DNA of 64,000 bases from an uncultured Clostridia bacterium (lineage in GTDB: Bacteria > Bacillota > Clostridia > Christensenellales > Pumilibacteraceae). The notes beneath the pieces are model-generated. The model saw only the letters and a list, made by a program, of their open reading frames with translations, did not search any database and was not told where the DNA came from. Shown in pieces: positions 1 through 9,200 of this stretch. Positions within the stretch are counted from its first letter, which is position 1. Every line of letters begins with the position of its first letter. The stretch is taken from the NCBI GenBank assembly GCA_947178255.1, contig CAMWXP010000003.1, positions 1-64,000 on the forward strand, given 5' to 3'. A program made the translations under genes and the position numbers.

Positions 1-898
1 TGACTTTTGTGCGAGTCTCGGTCGCCGTGCAGTTTTCGCAAGGGGCGGTTTCCGTTCCGTCTTTTGCGCACGTTGCGTCGTTGTTGTAACTGTACGCTTC
101 GAATAAATGTCCCGTCTTTAAGTGAGCTTGACTTGTGCGCGTATCGGTGACAGTGCAGTTTTTGCAAGTAGCAGTTTCGGTGCCGTCCTTTACGCACGTT
201 ACGTCATTGTTGTAGGAGTACGTTTCAAACGAATGTCCTGTCTTTAAGTGTGCTTGACTTGTGCGCGTGTCGGTGGTCGTGCAGTTTTCGCAAGTAGCGG
301 TTTCCGTGCCGTCTTTTACGCATGTAGCGTCGTCGTTGTACGTATATTCTATATATGTATGCAGTCCCGTTTTTAAGTGGCTTTGACTTGTGCGAATGTC
401 GGTAGCTTCGCAATATTTACATGTCGCCGTTTCCGTGCCGTCCTTTACACACGTCACGTCGTCGTTGTACGTATACGTTTCGTACTTGTGTATGCCCGTC
501 TTTAAATGACTTTCGCTCGGGCGCGTAAACGTAGTTTTGCACAATGCGCACAATGCGGTTTCGGTGCCGTCTTTTACGCAAGTAGCGTCGTTATTGTATT
601 TGTATATTCCCAAAGAATGACCTGTCTTTAAATGAGTTTGACTGGTACGCGTAAACGGAATTTTGCACTCCTCGCATACCGCCGTTTCCGTGCCGTCTTT
701 TTCGCAAGTGGCGTCGTTGTTGTAAATAAAGGTGACAAGCGTATGCGTGGTATGAGCTTCGTTGTCCCCCACGTTGTCGACAGGCACATACTTACCGTTA
801 TCGTTATCGCAGCCGACAAAAAGCAGCATGCAAATGCACGCCGCGATCGCAACGATAACGAGTAACGCTATTCTATAAACCTTTTTACCGATCGACAT
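1..898 (-). CDS. Partial lipoprotein with at least six tandem ~42-aa Cys/His repeats (TCVKDGTETATCENC...SHLKTGH); runs off the left edge
   Basis: Manual translation from ATG at 898: MSIGKKVYRIALLVIVAIAACICMLLFVGCDNG (lipobox LFVGC), then repeated DATCVKDGTETATCENCTTTDTRTSQAHLKTGHSFETYSYNN units of ~126 bp. No stop before base 1, so absent from the ORF track. Confidence 0.85.
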   Translation of the reverse strand, partial: MSIGKKVYRIALLVIVAIAACICMLLFVGCDNDNGKYVPVDNVGDNEAHTTHTLVTFIYNNDATCEKDGTETAVCEECKIPFTRTSQTHLKTGHSLGIYKYNNDATCVKDGTETALCALCKTTFTRPSESHLKTGIHKYETYTYNDDVTCVKDGTETATCKYCEATDIRTSQSHLKTGLHTYIEYTYNDDATCVKDGTETATCENCTTTDTRTSQAHLKTGHSFETYSYNNDVTCVKDGTETATCKNCTVTDTRTSQAHLKTGHLFEAYSYNNDATCAKDGTETAPCENCTATETRTKV

Positions 899-1019
899 AA
901 TACATTATCCCTTTGTACATAAATTCACTTATGTACAATACCATTATATCACGCTATTATTAAAAGGCAATTTGAAATATATTAGAATTTGATTAGAAAA
1001 ACCAAAACGTCTACGCCGA

Positions 1020-3404
1020 CTATTCCGCAGACGGCGCCGTATTCGGTTCTATCGGCTCGCCGATATCGGGCTGTTCGCTCGATGTAGCACCCTCGCCTGC
1101 TTGGTCGGCGGGCGGCACACCACCGCCCTTATTTTTGCGGCGTATAACCGTCTTTTTGAGCAACGGACCCAAAAGGTACAAAATAGCGGGCAGCACAAAC
1201 AGCACGCATATTATGGATATAATAGTGCCGAAGCCGAGCGTCATGCCCATCGATGCTATGAGCGGGTTGCTGGTCATAAGTCCGACCAAGAATGACGCCA
1301 CAGTCATAATTGTGCCCGAAGTGACTATCGTGGGGAATGCCGCAGATATAGCGCCGATAACGGCGTCACGATTAGTCGTGCCGTCCTCTGCGTTCATATA
1401 CCTGTTTGTCATAAGTATGGCGTAGTCTATAGTCGCGCCCATTTGTATGGCGCTCGCAATAAGATACACAAAGAAGAACAGGTTGTTGCCCAACATTACG
1501 GGTATCGTAAAGTTGATGAATATAGCGCCTTGGATTACCGCAACAAGCACGATGGGAATACCCCACGACCTGAACGTGACCGCGAGTATTATAAATATGA
1601 AAGCGATAGTGAGTAGCGTTATAAGCAAATTGTCCGTTTTGAACGAGCCGTTAAGGTCGTAGGCGCTCATACTCGAGCCGGCGAAAATCGCATCAGGCGC
1701 AGTCTTTTTGACCGAACCGTACAGTTTTTCTATAAAGTCAAACGTTTCCTTAGACTCCACCGACGACGATATGTTGAACACAAGCCTGTAATGATTTTTG
1801 CCTACAAGCTGTGACTTGCCGAATTCGAGCAGCGACTTGTATTCGAGAATATCGCCCGCGCCGGACGCCATTGCCAATATTTCGGGATTGTCAAACACGT
1901 ACTCGACCAAGTCACCTATTTGCACAGCGTAGTTTTGAAGGGTGCCCGCCTCGCCGTAGCCGCCGTGCGACATGGCGTACGCAAAAAACAGCATACGCGC
2001 CGTACCGTCCTCGATTTCTATAATATCGTTAAGCTCGGTATACTTAATCTCGTCGGTAAGATAATGCGGTTTTCCTCCGTCGATGCGCGACGGCAGCTCG
2101 ATAGCCGCCCAGCCGAGCGACGAAGTGACAAGCTGCTTATCGCCCACAACCGACAGTTCTTGCACGTCCGACATTACTTTGCGCTGCAAGTCGGGGGCGG
2201 TATCCTTTGGCAGAAGTATTACAAAGGTATTGCTCGCGCCGAAGGTCTTTTCCATTTCGCGCTGCGCTATAACGGTGTCGGTCGGGCGCGAAGTGTCTAT
2301 GGAGTCTTGGCTGTAACAGTACGTTATGGTTTGGCTTAGCCATGCGCACACGCCGAACAGCGCGACAAACACCGCCACGAGCGCGTAGCGGATTTTGATA
2401 ACGCCCACGCCGAGCAGTCGCACCTTGGGCACAAAGCTGCGGTGGCGCGTTTTGTCCATAGGCTTTGTAAGCCAAAGCAGTATGCACGGCATTAAAAGGA
2501 ACACGGTGAGCAGCGAGCAAATTATGCTTTTTGCAAGCACCATGCCGAGGTCGAAGCCTAAGCCCAACTGCATAAACATCAACGCGACAAGCCCCGCCAC
2601 GGTCGTGAGCGAGCTGGACGCTATTTCGGGTATCGCCTTGCTAAGCGCCGTTATAAGCGCGCCTTTGGGATCGTCGGGCGTTTTGTCCTTTTCCTCGGTA
2701 AATCGGTGGCACAAAATTATGGCGTAGTCTATCGCGAGCGCCAACTGCAAAATTATACACACCGTATTCGATATAAACGAAATCTTACCGAGCCAGTGGT
2801 TGGTGCCCATATTGAGCACCGCCGCCACCACGAACACTACGGGGAACGCCAGCACCTCGGCAAAGCTTTTTGACGTAAACAGCAGCACAGCCAAAATTAC
2901 CGCCGCCGATATGGCGATAATGATTATCATTTCGCTCGCCAGCGTTTCGGCAAAGTTATTTACAAGCGGCGTAGGCACGCCGTACTTGTACCCGCTTTTG
3001 TCGAGAATTTTTATCGTTTCGTTATACGCGTCGACAGCTTTTTTATCGCCGCTGTCCCCTATGTAAAAAATATTGAAAAGCGCGTTACCGTCCTTGTAGC
3101 TATCTTCCGTGCCGTCGAAGCTGACCGACGTCACGCCGTCGATATTGCCGATTTGTTTTGCCAAATCGTCCGCCGCTGCGGCGTCTATGTTCTTTACCAT
3201 AACGGTTGCCGAACCGAGCGAAGCGAACTCGTCGCTCATTATTGCGAGCGCCTTTTTGGTGTCCGTGCCTTCGGGCAAATAGGTAGTAATGTCGTTCTCC
3301 ACCTGTATTCGCGTAATGCCGAATATGCAGTAACCGATTATCGCTATAAATATGAAAAACAGCCAAAGCCGCTTTTCAACTATAAATTGCGCAATTTTTT
3401 TCAT
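1020..3404 (-). CDS. MMPL/RND-superfamily transporter
   Basis: 794 aa, two repeats of TM bundles with large loops; RND-like motifs (AIDYAIILCHRF..., GATIDYAILMTNRY...). Confidence 0.9.
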   Translation of the reverse strand: MKKIAQFIVEKRLWLFFIFIAIIGYCIFGITRIQVENDITTYLPEGTDTKKALAIMSDEFASLGSATVMVKNIDAAAADDLAKQIGNIDGVTSVSFDGTEDSYKDGNALFNIFYIGDSGDKKAVDAYNETIKILDKSGYKYGVPTPLVNNFAETLASEMIIIIAISAAVILAVLLFTSKSFAEVLAFPVVFVVAAVLNMGTNHWLGKISFISNTVCIILQLALAIDYAIILCHRFTEEKDKTPDDPKGALITALSKAIPEIASSSLTTVAGLVALMFMQLGLGFDLGMVLAKSIICSLLTVFLLMPCILLWLTKPMDKTRHRSFVPKVRLLGVGVIKIRYALVAVFVALFGVCAWLSQTITYCYSQDSIDTSRPTDTVIAQREMEKTFGASNTFVILLPKDTAPDLQRKVMSDVQELSVVGDKQLVTSSLGWAAIELPSRIDGGKPHYLTDEIKYTELNDIIEIEDGTARMLFFAYAMSHGGYGEAGTLQNYAVQIGDLVEYVFDNPEILAMASGAGDILEYKSLLEFGKSQLVGKNHYRLVFNISSSVESKETFDFIEKLYGSVKKTAPDAIFAGSSMSAYDLNGSFKTDNLLITLLTIAFIFIILAVTFRSWGIPIVLVAVIQGAIFINFTIPVMLGNNLFFFVYLIASAIQMGATIDYAILMTNRYMNAEDGTTNRDAVIGAISAAFPTIVTSGTIMTVASFLVGLMTSNPLIASMGMTLGFGTIISIICVLFVLPAILYLLGPLLKKTVIRRKNKGGGVPPADQAGEGATSSEQPDIGEPIEPNTAPSAE

Positions 3405-3504
3405 AGCAATATATTACTATTTTCGTGGCGAAAACGCAAGCGTTTAAGGGAATTAAGAATTAAGAATGCAGAATTAAGAATTATGGCGGCTTCGCCGCAT
3501 TAAT

Positions 3505-3630
3505 GTCGCCCCTCATCCACCGCAAGCGGTCCCCCTTCCCCCACGGGGAAGGTCACCGGTGATACGGCTAATCCGAGTGATGAGCTTCCCTCGGGGGAAG
3601 CTGTCACCGAAGGTGACTGATGAGGGCAAT
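3505..3630. repeat. Interspersed intergenic repeat family C, copy 1
   Basis: GTCGCCCCTCATCCACCGCAAGCGGTCCCCCTTCCCCCACGGGGAAGG...CTGATGAGGGCAAT; near-identical ends at 25807..25928. Confidence 0.85.
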
Positions 3631-3739
3631 CGATTTAAAATCACATCCTTATTAATCATTCTGCATTCTGCATTCTGCATTATTCCAACCGCGATAGCCG
3701 ATAATAAAACAGTATAACATTGTTTAGGAGAACGTTTTT

Positions 3740-4678
3740 ATGGATTTACGCAAAGTGGGAATAATAGGCTGCGGAATGGTGGGAAGCACTACCGCGTTTT
3801 CGCTGCTACACAGCGGGCTGTTCACCGACATGGTGCTGATTGACGCTAACCGCGCCCGCGCCGAGGGCGAAGCTATGGATCTATCACACTGTCTGCCTTA
3901 TATTCGTCCGCTGGAAATCATTGCCGGCAACTACCCCGACCTTAAAGACTGCGGCATAATAATAATCGCGGCGGGCGTCGGGCAAAAGGACGGCGAAACG
4001 CGGCTGGACTGCATACACAACAACGCCAAGGTTTTCCGCTCGATTATCCCGCAAATCGTAAAGTACAACAAGGACGCGTTTTTGCTTATCGTTACCAACC
4101 CCGTAGACGTGCTGTCGTACGTGGCGTACAAGCTGTCCGGCTTTCCGAGTAGTCGCGTGTTCGGAAGCGGCACGGTGCTGGACTCGGCGCGGCTTAAATT
4201 TATGGTCGGGCGCAGGCTGAACGTAGACCCGCGCAGCGTGCACGCCTTTATAGTCGGCGAACACGGCGACAGCGAGCTTGCCGTATGGTCGAGCGCCAAC
4301 GTAAGCGGCATACCTTTGGACAGCTACTGCGACCATTGCGGTTGCGACTGCAAAAATAACCGCGCGCAAATGGAGGACGACGTGCGCAATTCGGCGTACG
4401 AGATAATAAAAAGAAAGGGCGCAACCTATTACGGCATTGCCGCCGCCACCACCAAGATTTGCAAGAGCATTGTGCGCGACGAGCATTCCATCATGCCCGT
4501 AAGCGCGCTTGTAAGCGGCCACTACGGCCTTGACGACGTGTATATTTCCGTCCCCACCCTCGTCGGCTCGGGCGGCGTGGAAGATATAATAGACATCGAA
4601 CTGTCCGAGGAAGAACACGCCAAGCTGATAGAGTCCGCAAATACGCTGAAAGAAGTGATAAAACAAATTAAATTATGA
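3740..4678 (+). CDS. ldh: L-lactate dehydrogenase
   Basis: 312 aa; GCGMVGSTTAF Rossmann motif, IVTNPVDVLSY, VGEHGDSELAVWS active-site motif. Confidence 0.93.
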   Translation: MDLRKVGIIGCGMVGSTTAFSLLHSGLFTDMVLIDANRARAEGEAMDLSHCLPYIRPLEIIAGNYPDLKDCGIIIIAAGVGQKDGETRLDCIHNNAKVFRSIIPQIVKYNKDAFLLIVTNPVDVLSYVAYKLSGFPSSRVFGSGTVLDSARLKFMVGRRLNVDPRSVHAFIVGEHGDSELAVWSSANVSGIPLDSYCDHCGCDCKNNRAQMEDDVRNSAYEIIKRKGATYYGIAAATTKICKSIVRDEHSIMPVSALVSGHYGLDDVYISVPTLVGSGGVEDIIDIELSEEEHAKLIESANTLKEVIKQIKL

Positions 4679-4727
4679 ATTCGGAATGCGGAATGCGGAA
4701 TTATTCGGTAGTATAGCTTGACACCTA

Positions 4728-4879
4728 TGCGGCGGTTCGCCTAGATTTCTCAGCTTCGCGCTGACGCGCTTCGGTCGAAATGATGGGAGTTAAAGGTTGC
4801 TGCTATTCTAATAAAGGATAGCACCGCTTTATTCCACATCACCCCGAGCGTAGTCGAGGGGTCTAGGCGAACCGCCGCA
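4728..4879. repeat. Interspersed intergenic repeat family B, copy 1 (terminal inverted repeats TGCGGCGGTTCGCCTAGA.../...TCTAGGCGAACCGCCGCA)
   Basis: Related copies at 5526, 22591, 28879 and 47310; internal constant strings GATTTCTC and TCGAAATGATGGG. Confidence 0.85.
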
Positions 4880-5109
4880 ATGTTGATATGCCATTATTTC
4901 CAATAACAACAACGCAGCGGCATTATACCGCTGCGCCGTCATATTAGGTCGGCACCATAATTTTTTACTGTGACAAACCATACGCGTTCTGAGTACCCGA
5001 AATAGATATGAGCCTTGTTCAACTGCCGTATGCGTTCTCACAAAATAACTACAAGCTTCTTATAACAGTGCGCCTTAATACTATTTACTATCATACCACA
5101 TTTTTACCT

Positions 5110-5186
5110 GTTGGTCAACCAACTGTTGGTACACCAACTACATATTTTTTGAAAATTTCACATAATAACCATGTTGGCACACCAAT
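5110..5186. promoter_or_regulatory. Three GTTGGTnnACCAAC palindromes upstream of an XRE gene (probable operators)
   Basis: GTTGGTCAACCAAC at 5110-5123, GTTGGTACACCAAC at 5125-5138, GTTGGCACACCAAT at 5173-5186. Confidence 0.75.
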
Positions 5187-5206
5187 AATCAACATGAGGT
5201 TTTTCT

Positions 5207-5440
5207 ATGAGATTAGTAGATGCGGTTTACGCAAGAATTATCGAATTGGTTAAAGAACGACAAATCACGGTCAATGCTTTGGCAAATTTAAGCGGCGTAC
5301 CTCGCCCGACCATTGTGACAATGACAAGAAGCACCACCGTAAAGCTTTCGACTATTTACGGCATATGCGACGGACTGAAAATCACTTTGCAGGACTTTTT
5401 TAATTCTCCGCTGTTCACGCCCGAAAATATTACCGATTAA
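5207..5440 (+). CDS. Small XRE-family HTH transcriptional regulator
   Basis: 77 aa; VNALANLSGVPRPTIVTMTRSTTVKLSTIYGICDGLKITLQDFF is a typical Cro/C1 HTH. Confidence 0.85.
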   Translation: MRLVDAVYARIIELVKERQITVNALANLSGVPRPTIVTMTRSTTVKLSTIYGICDGLKITLQDFFNSPLFTPENITD

Positions 5441-5447
5441 TATGACA

Positions 5448-5480
5448 CAAAAAAATCCACCCGCGTGGGTGGATTTTTAT
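5448..5480 (+). terminator. Rho-independent terminator
   Basis: AAAAAAATCCACCCGCGTGGGTGGATTTTTAT hairpin plus U-run after the XRE gene. Confidence 0.8.
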
Positions 5481-5525
5481 TTATAATTAATTCAGAATTA
5501 TTTGGTAGTAATAGCTTGACACCTA

Positions 5526-5671
5526 TGCGGCGGTTCGCCTAGATTTCTCGACAAGCTCGAAATGATGGGTGTATTGTCTGTACTATTCTACTACAACAAT
5601 TCGGCACAAAAAAGTGCGGCTTTACTCCCATCACCCCGACCGAAGCGGAGTGGTCTAGGCGTTAGCCGCAC
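5526..5671. repeat. Interspersed repeat family B, copy 2
   Basis: TGCGGCGGTTCGCCTAGATTTCTCGACAAGCTCGAAATGATGGG...CATCACCCCGACC...GGTCTAGGCGTTAGCCGCA. Confidence 0.85.
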
Positions 5672-5727
5672 AATTACTTAATTAAATTATTTCATTCAAT
5701 TCCGAATTCATAATTCCGAATTCCGAA

Positions 5728-6213
5728 TTAAATTATATTAATTTCTTTGAGCCAATCCTTGATGTCGTCTATCGTCGTATCGTCTTTTATCAGCTTGCCG
5801 GGCAGCCAGTTGGCGCCCTTTGCTTTGCTTTGCAAAACGGCTTCCGCCTTTGCCATATCGCTGCTGCCGCTGGTTGCAAACGGCACAAGCGTTTTGCCCG
5901 AAAAGTCGTAGCTCTTTAAAAATCCGTTGATAATTGTCGGCGCGATATACCACCAAATGGGAAAGCCGACAAACACGGTGTCGTAGTCCCCCATGTTTTC
6001 CACCTTGTCGGCAATAGCCGGTTCTTCCAGCGTGCGCATTTCAACCGAGGTGCGGCTATTTTTGTCGTTCCAGTCGAGGTCGGCCTCGGTGTACGGCACC
6101 AAGGGCTTGATTGCGAACAAGTCGGCGCCGCCCGCTGCCTTGGCTATTTGCTTTGCCGCCATTGCGGTGTCGCCGCCGCACGAAAAATACGCTACCAATA
6201 TTTTATTGCTCAT
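5728..6213 (-). CDS. Flavodoxin
   Basis: MSNKILVAYFSCGGDTAMAAKQIA..., DTVFVGFPIWWYIAPTIINGFL; start trimmed from 6312 to the ATG at 6213. Confidence 0.9.
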   Translation of the reverse strand: MSNKILVAYFSCGGDTAMAAKQIAKAAGGADLFAIKPLVPYTEADLDWNDKNSRTSVEMRTLEEPAIADKVENMGDYDTVFVGFPIWWYIAPTIINGFLKSYDFSGKTLVPFATSGSSDMAKAEAVLQSKAKGANWLPGKLIKDDTTIDDIKDWLKEINII

Positions 6214-6235
6214 TTTATGTTCTCCTTGTAAAAAA

Positions 6236-9200
6236 TTATTTCCAAAGTACGATATTGTCGATATTGGCAGTTTCGTTGTTGCAACGTATTTCCACGGTGT
6301 GCTTGCCGTCATCTAAATCTTCGGAAAGGAACACCATTTGCGAACCGTTGCCTTCACCCTTCAACGATACTTTACCCGCGGACTTACCGTCTATAAACAC
6401 TTCCATACCGCCGTACTGTTCCGACTTGTATGAGAATATGGCAAACGCCTTGCCTGTGAACGTAAACTTCATTGTCGCGTTGTCGTTGCCGTTGTAAATG
6501 TGTCCGAAGGTGTAGAAGCCCTGATCAATCGCCCATCTTCCGTCGTACCTGAACATTTCGTTATCCGCCTCGAATACCGTTCCGTTAACAAGCGCGCGGC
6601 GCGTGGCAAAGCCGATTGCCGACGCAACAAAGTAATCGTTTTCGGTTTTGGTTACCGTCAAGGTATAATACCCGAACGTTATATGCTCGCCCAATGCGAC
6701 TTCCAAATCGGCGCCGTTGGCGTGCGTGGCGCCGGTAAACGTTTTGGTAGCCACAATCTTGCCGTCCGGCTTATCGCGGAATTCGAGAGTGAAGTTTTGA
6801 GGCAGTCCCGTCTTGTTTGCACTGTCGTTACGCGCATACACTATAAAGGCGTTTGCGGTAATGGGATTGTCGAGCTGAACGGACAGCCTAAACGGATTAT
6901 CCGCATTCACCGACGTTTCGGGCTTGCCGCTTACGTGCTGTGCACTGTGCGCCGTGGTATTGGGATTGCCGTCGAAAAGATTTTCTATTTTGTACTCCGC
7001 CGACCAATGCAAAAAGTTATGCTCGACTATGCTTTGTTCGACCTCGTGATACTCTACGTCCTCGCTGCGGTACGTATAACGGTAGTCGCGCAGGAAGAAA
7101 TATTCCGAAGTGAAATTGCTGTTGATAATCTCGTACGTGGAACGGTACGCATTGGAATAGCTTACGCTAACGGTTGCCTGAGCGTTTTCTATAACGTTTC
7201 CGTTGCCGTCCACAAGCTGCCCGTCCTCGTTGATAGTGCCTTGCGGCATGGTATACTCGCCGCTGCCCAGTCCGATATATGCGTTTTTGCCGCCGCGGTT
7301 CTCGCATTTAAGCACCGCCTTAAAGTATATCCAGTCGCCCGCCGTGAACGTTTCGTCAAAGTACGTTTCGGGATTGTCAAGATAGAAATTGGCGTGGCTT
7401 GCGTCCGTCTTGATTTTCGCTTTAAGCGTGTAATTGCTGTCGGCGTTTACCGCAACGTACAGCGCGCAGTCCCAACGCCCGCGCAACGCAATGCGGTACT
7501 TGGCGGTTTCGGGTACGTACAGCTTGCCTTTTATTTCGTAATACGTGTTGGCGGGCAAAGCATCGTACGACCAAACCTCGGTATTGCCGTTTTGCGTGGG
7601 GTTAATGTTATCCACTACCTCTTTTTCTTCATAGCCGTCGTAGTCCGATTCAAACGCGGCCGTCGCGCTTTCCGGCAACGTATCTTCCGTAAAGGTATAA
7701 ATGGTGCGCGTCAAAATGTTCTTGTTCATTTCGTGCGACTGCTCGAATTCAAGAACCAAATCAACATCCTCTACGCTGAACGCGCGGTCGTCCTTGGTGA
7801 TGGCAAGCGTGACTACCATCTTGCCCGAACGCAAGTAATTGGATGCAGGCGTGTACGAATACACGTTGTCGCCCTTGTTTGTAAGAGCGCCGTACTGCGG
7901 TGCAACTACCTTTTTGATAGTATAGCTGAATCCGTCGGGAATAACAACACTGCCATGCTGATACATGCCGTTTTCGTTTACGGTGTACTTGCGCATATCC
8001 ACGTCTATGGTTTCGCCAAACTTAATCTTGTACGGCTGCATAGTTGTTATGTACCGTTTTTGATTGTCGTACACATAGCTTCTGCCCGTTTGATACACCG
8101 ACGACACGGGAACGAACATGGGATAGTCTTTTTGCGACTCGGCAAGCGACGAATAATCCGCAGTAGCATATGCACTTATCATTTGCGTGTAGTACGACAT
8201 GTTGTGGTGCGTAACGTTGCCCCAGTTTTGGAAATACGCTAGGTCACGCCCGCCGACGGTCATAAACGCTTCCTGTCCGAAATTGTGCAGCAGCGTTGCG
8301 TACAGCGCAAGACCGTTGGTGGAAGAAATTTCGCCCGTTTTGACGCGGTTAAGCGCCCACGTAGCGCTGGTGTAGCAGTTCCAACCACTCAATCCGCCGC
8401 CGCCGTACGCGCCGATATTGCGCGACCCCGATACTTCGGTAAACAGCGAGTATTCCACAAGCGAAATGGCGTTGTTGGTTACCTCGCCGTCGGCGCCGCC
8501 GCAGCCGTAGCCTTGGAAGTTGTGGTTGTATTCGTGAACGTTACCCCACGACCCCGAACGCACAAACGCGTCGTAGTTGAGCGATCCGTTCATCCAGTCG
8601 GCAGGACAGTTGACCGACATTTGTCCGGGGAATGCAACCGCCGCGCCCGCCGCAACAAACGGGTCGTAAATAAACACTATACCCTGCTTGACGCGCTGTG
8701 TGGATACAAGCGCTATCTTTTCCCAAAGCACCGCGGCCTTGTATATATTGTTGTAGGTAAGCAGTCCTTCGCCGACCGAGCTTCTCGGCCCCGAATGAAG
8801 CACGCCGTTTTCGCGCACCTCCAAATCGAAGTACGGAACGGAAGATTTAAGGTTTTCGGCATAATCCTCGGGCGTGGTGTAACCGAGTATGTAGTGCGCA
8901 TAACGCACGCCGCCCGATATCGTCACCGAAAAAGTAACGTTTTCGTTGTATATGTAAATAGGTCCGCCGTAGAACGAGCCGACGTACGCGGTGTAAACCT
9001 GACGTTCGCTGTCGTACGTGGAGTTGTCGGCGTTTACCACCCAAGTGTTGAGTATGACCGGCATGCGGTTGATATTGCGCGCCGCCCAAATGTTGTTGGC
9101 CTTGTGGTTGTACAGCGCTTGACCGATCATGACCTCTATGCCGCCAGTGGCTTGCATATGCGCCTGGCTAATCTCTATCTTTATTATTTCGCCGGCGGGC

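Noticed and set aside
1-720. Possible CRISPR or non-coding tandem array with ~126-bp period
   Set aside because: It is in frame with a lipoprotein signal and encodes conserved 42-aa units.
4728-5671. Insertion sequence or composite transposon
   Set aside because: No transposase; the flanking repeats are members of a dispersed non-coding family, so only a repeat-flanked layout is claimed.
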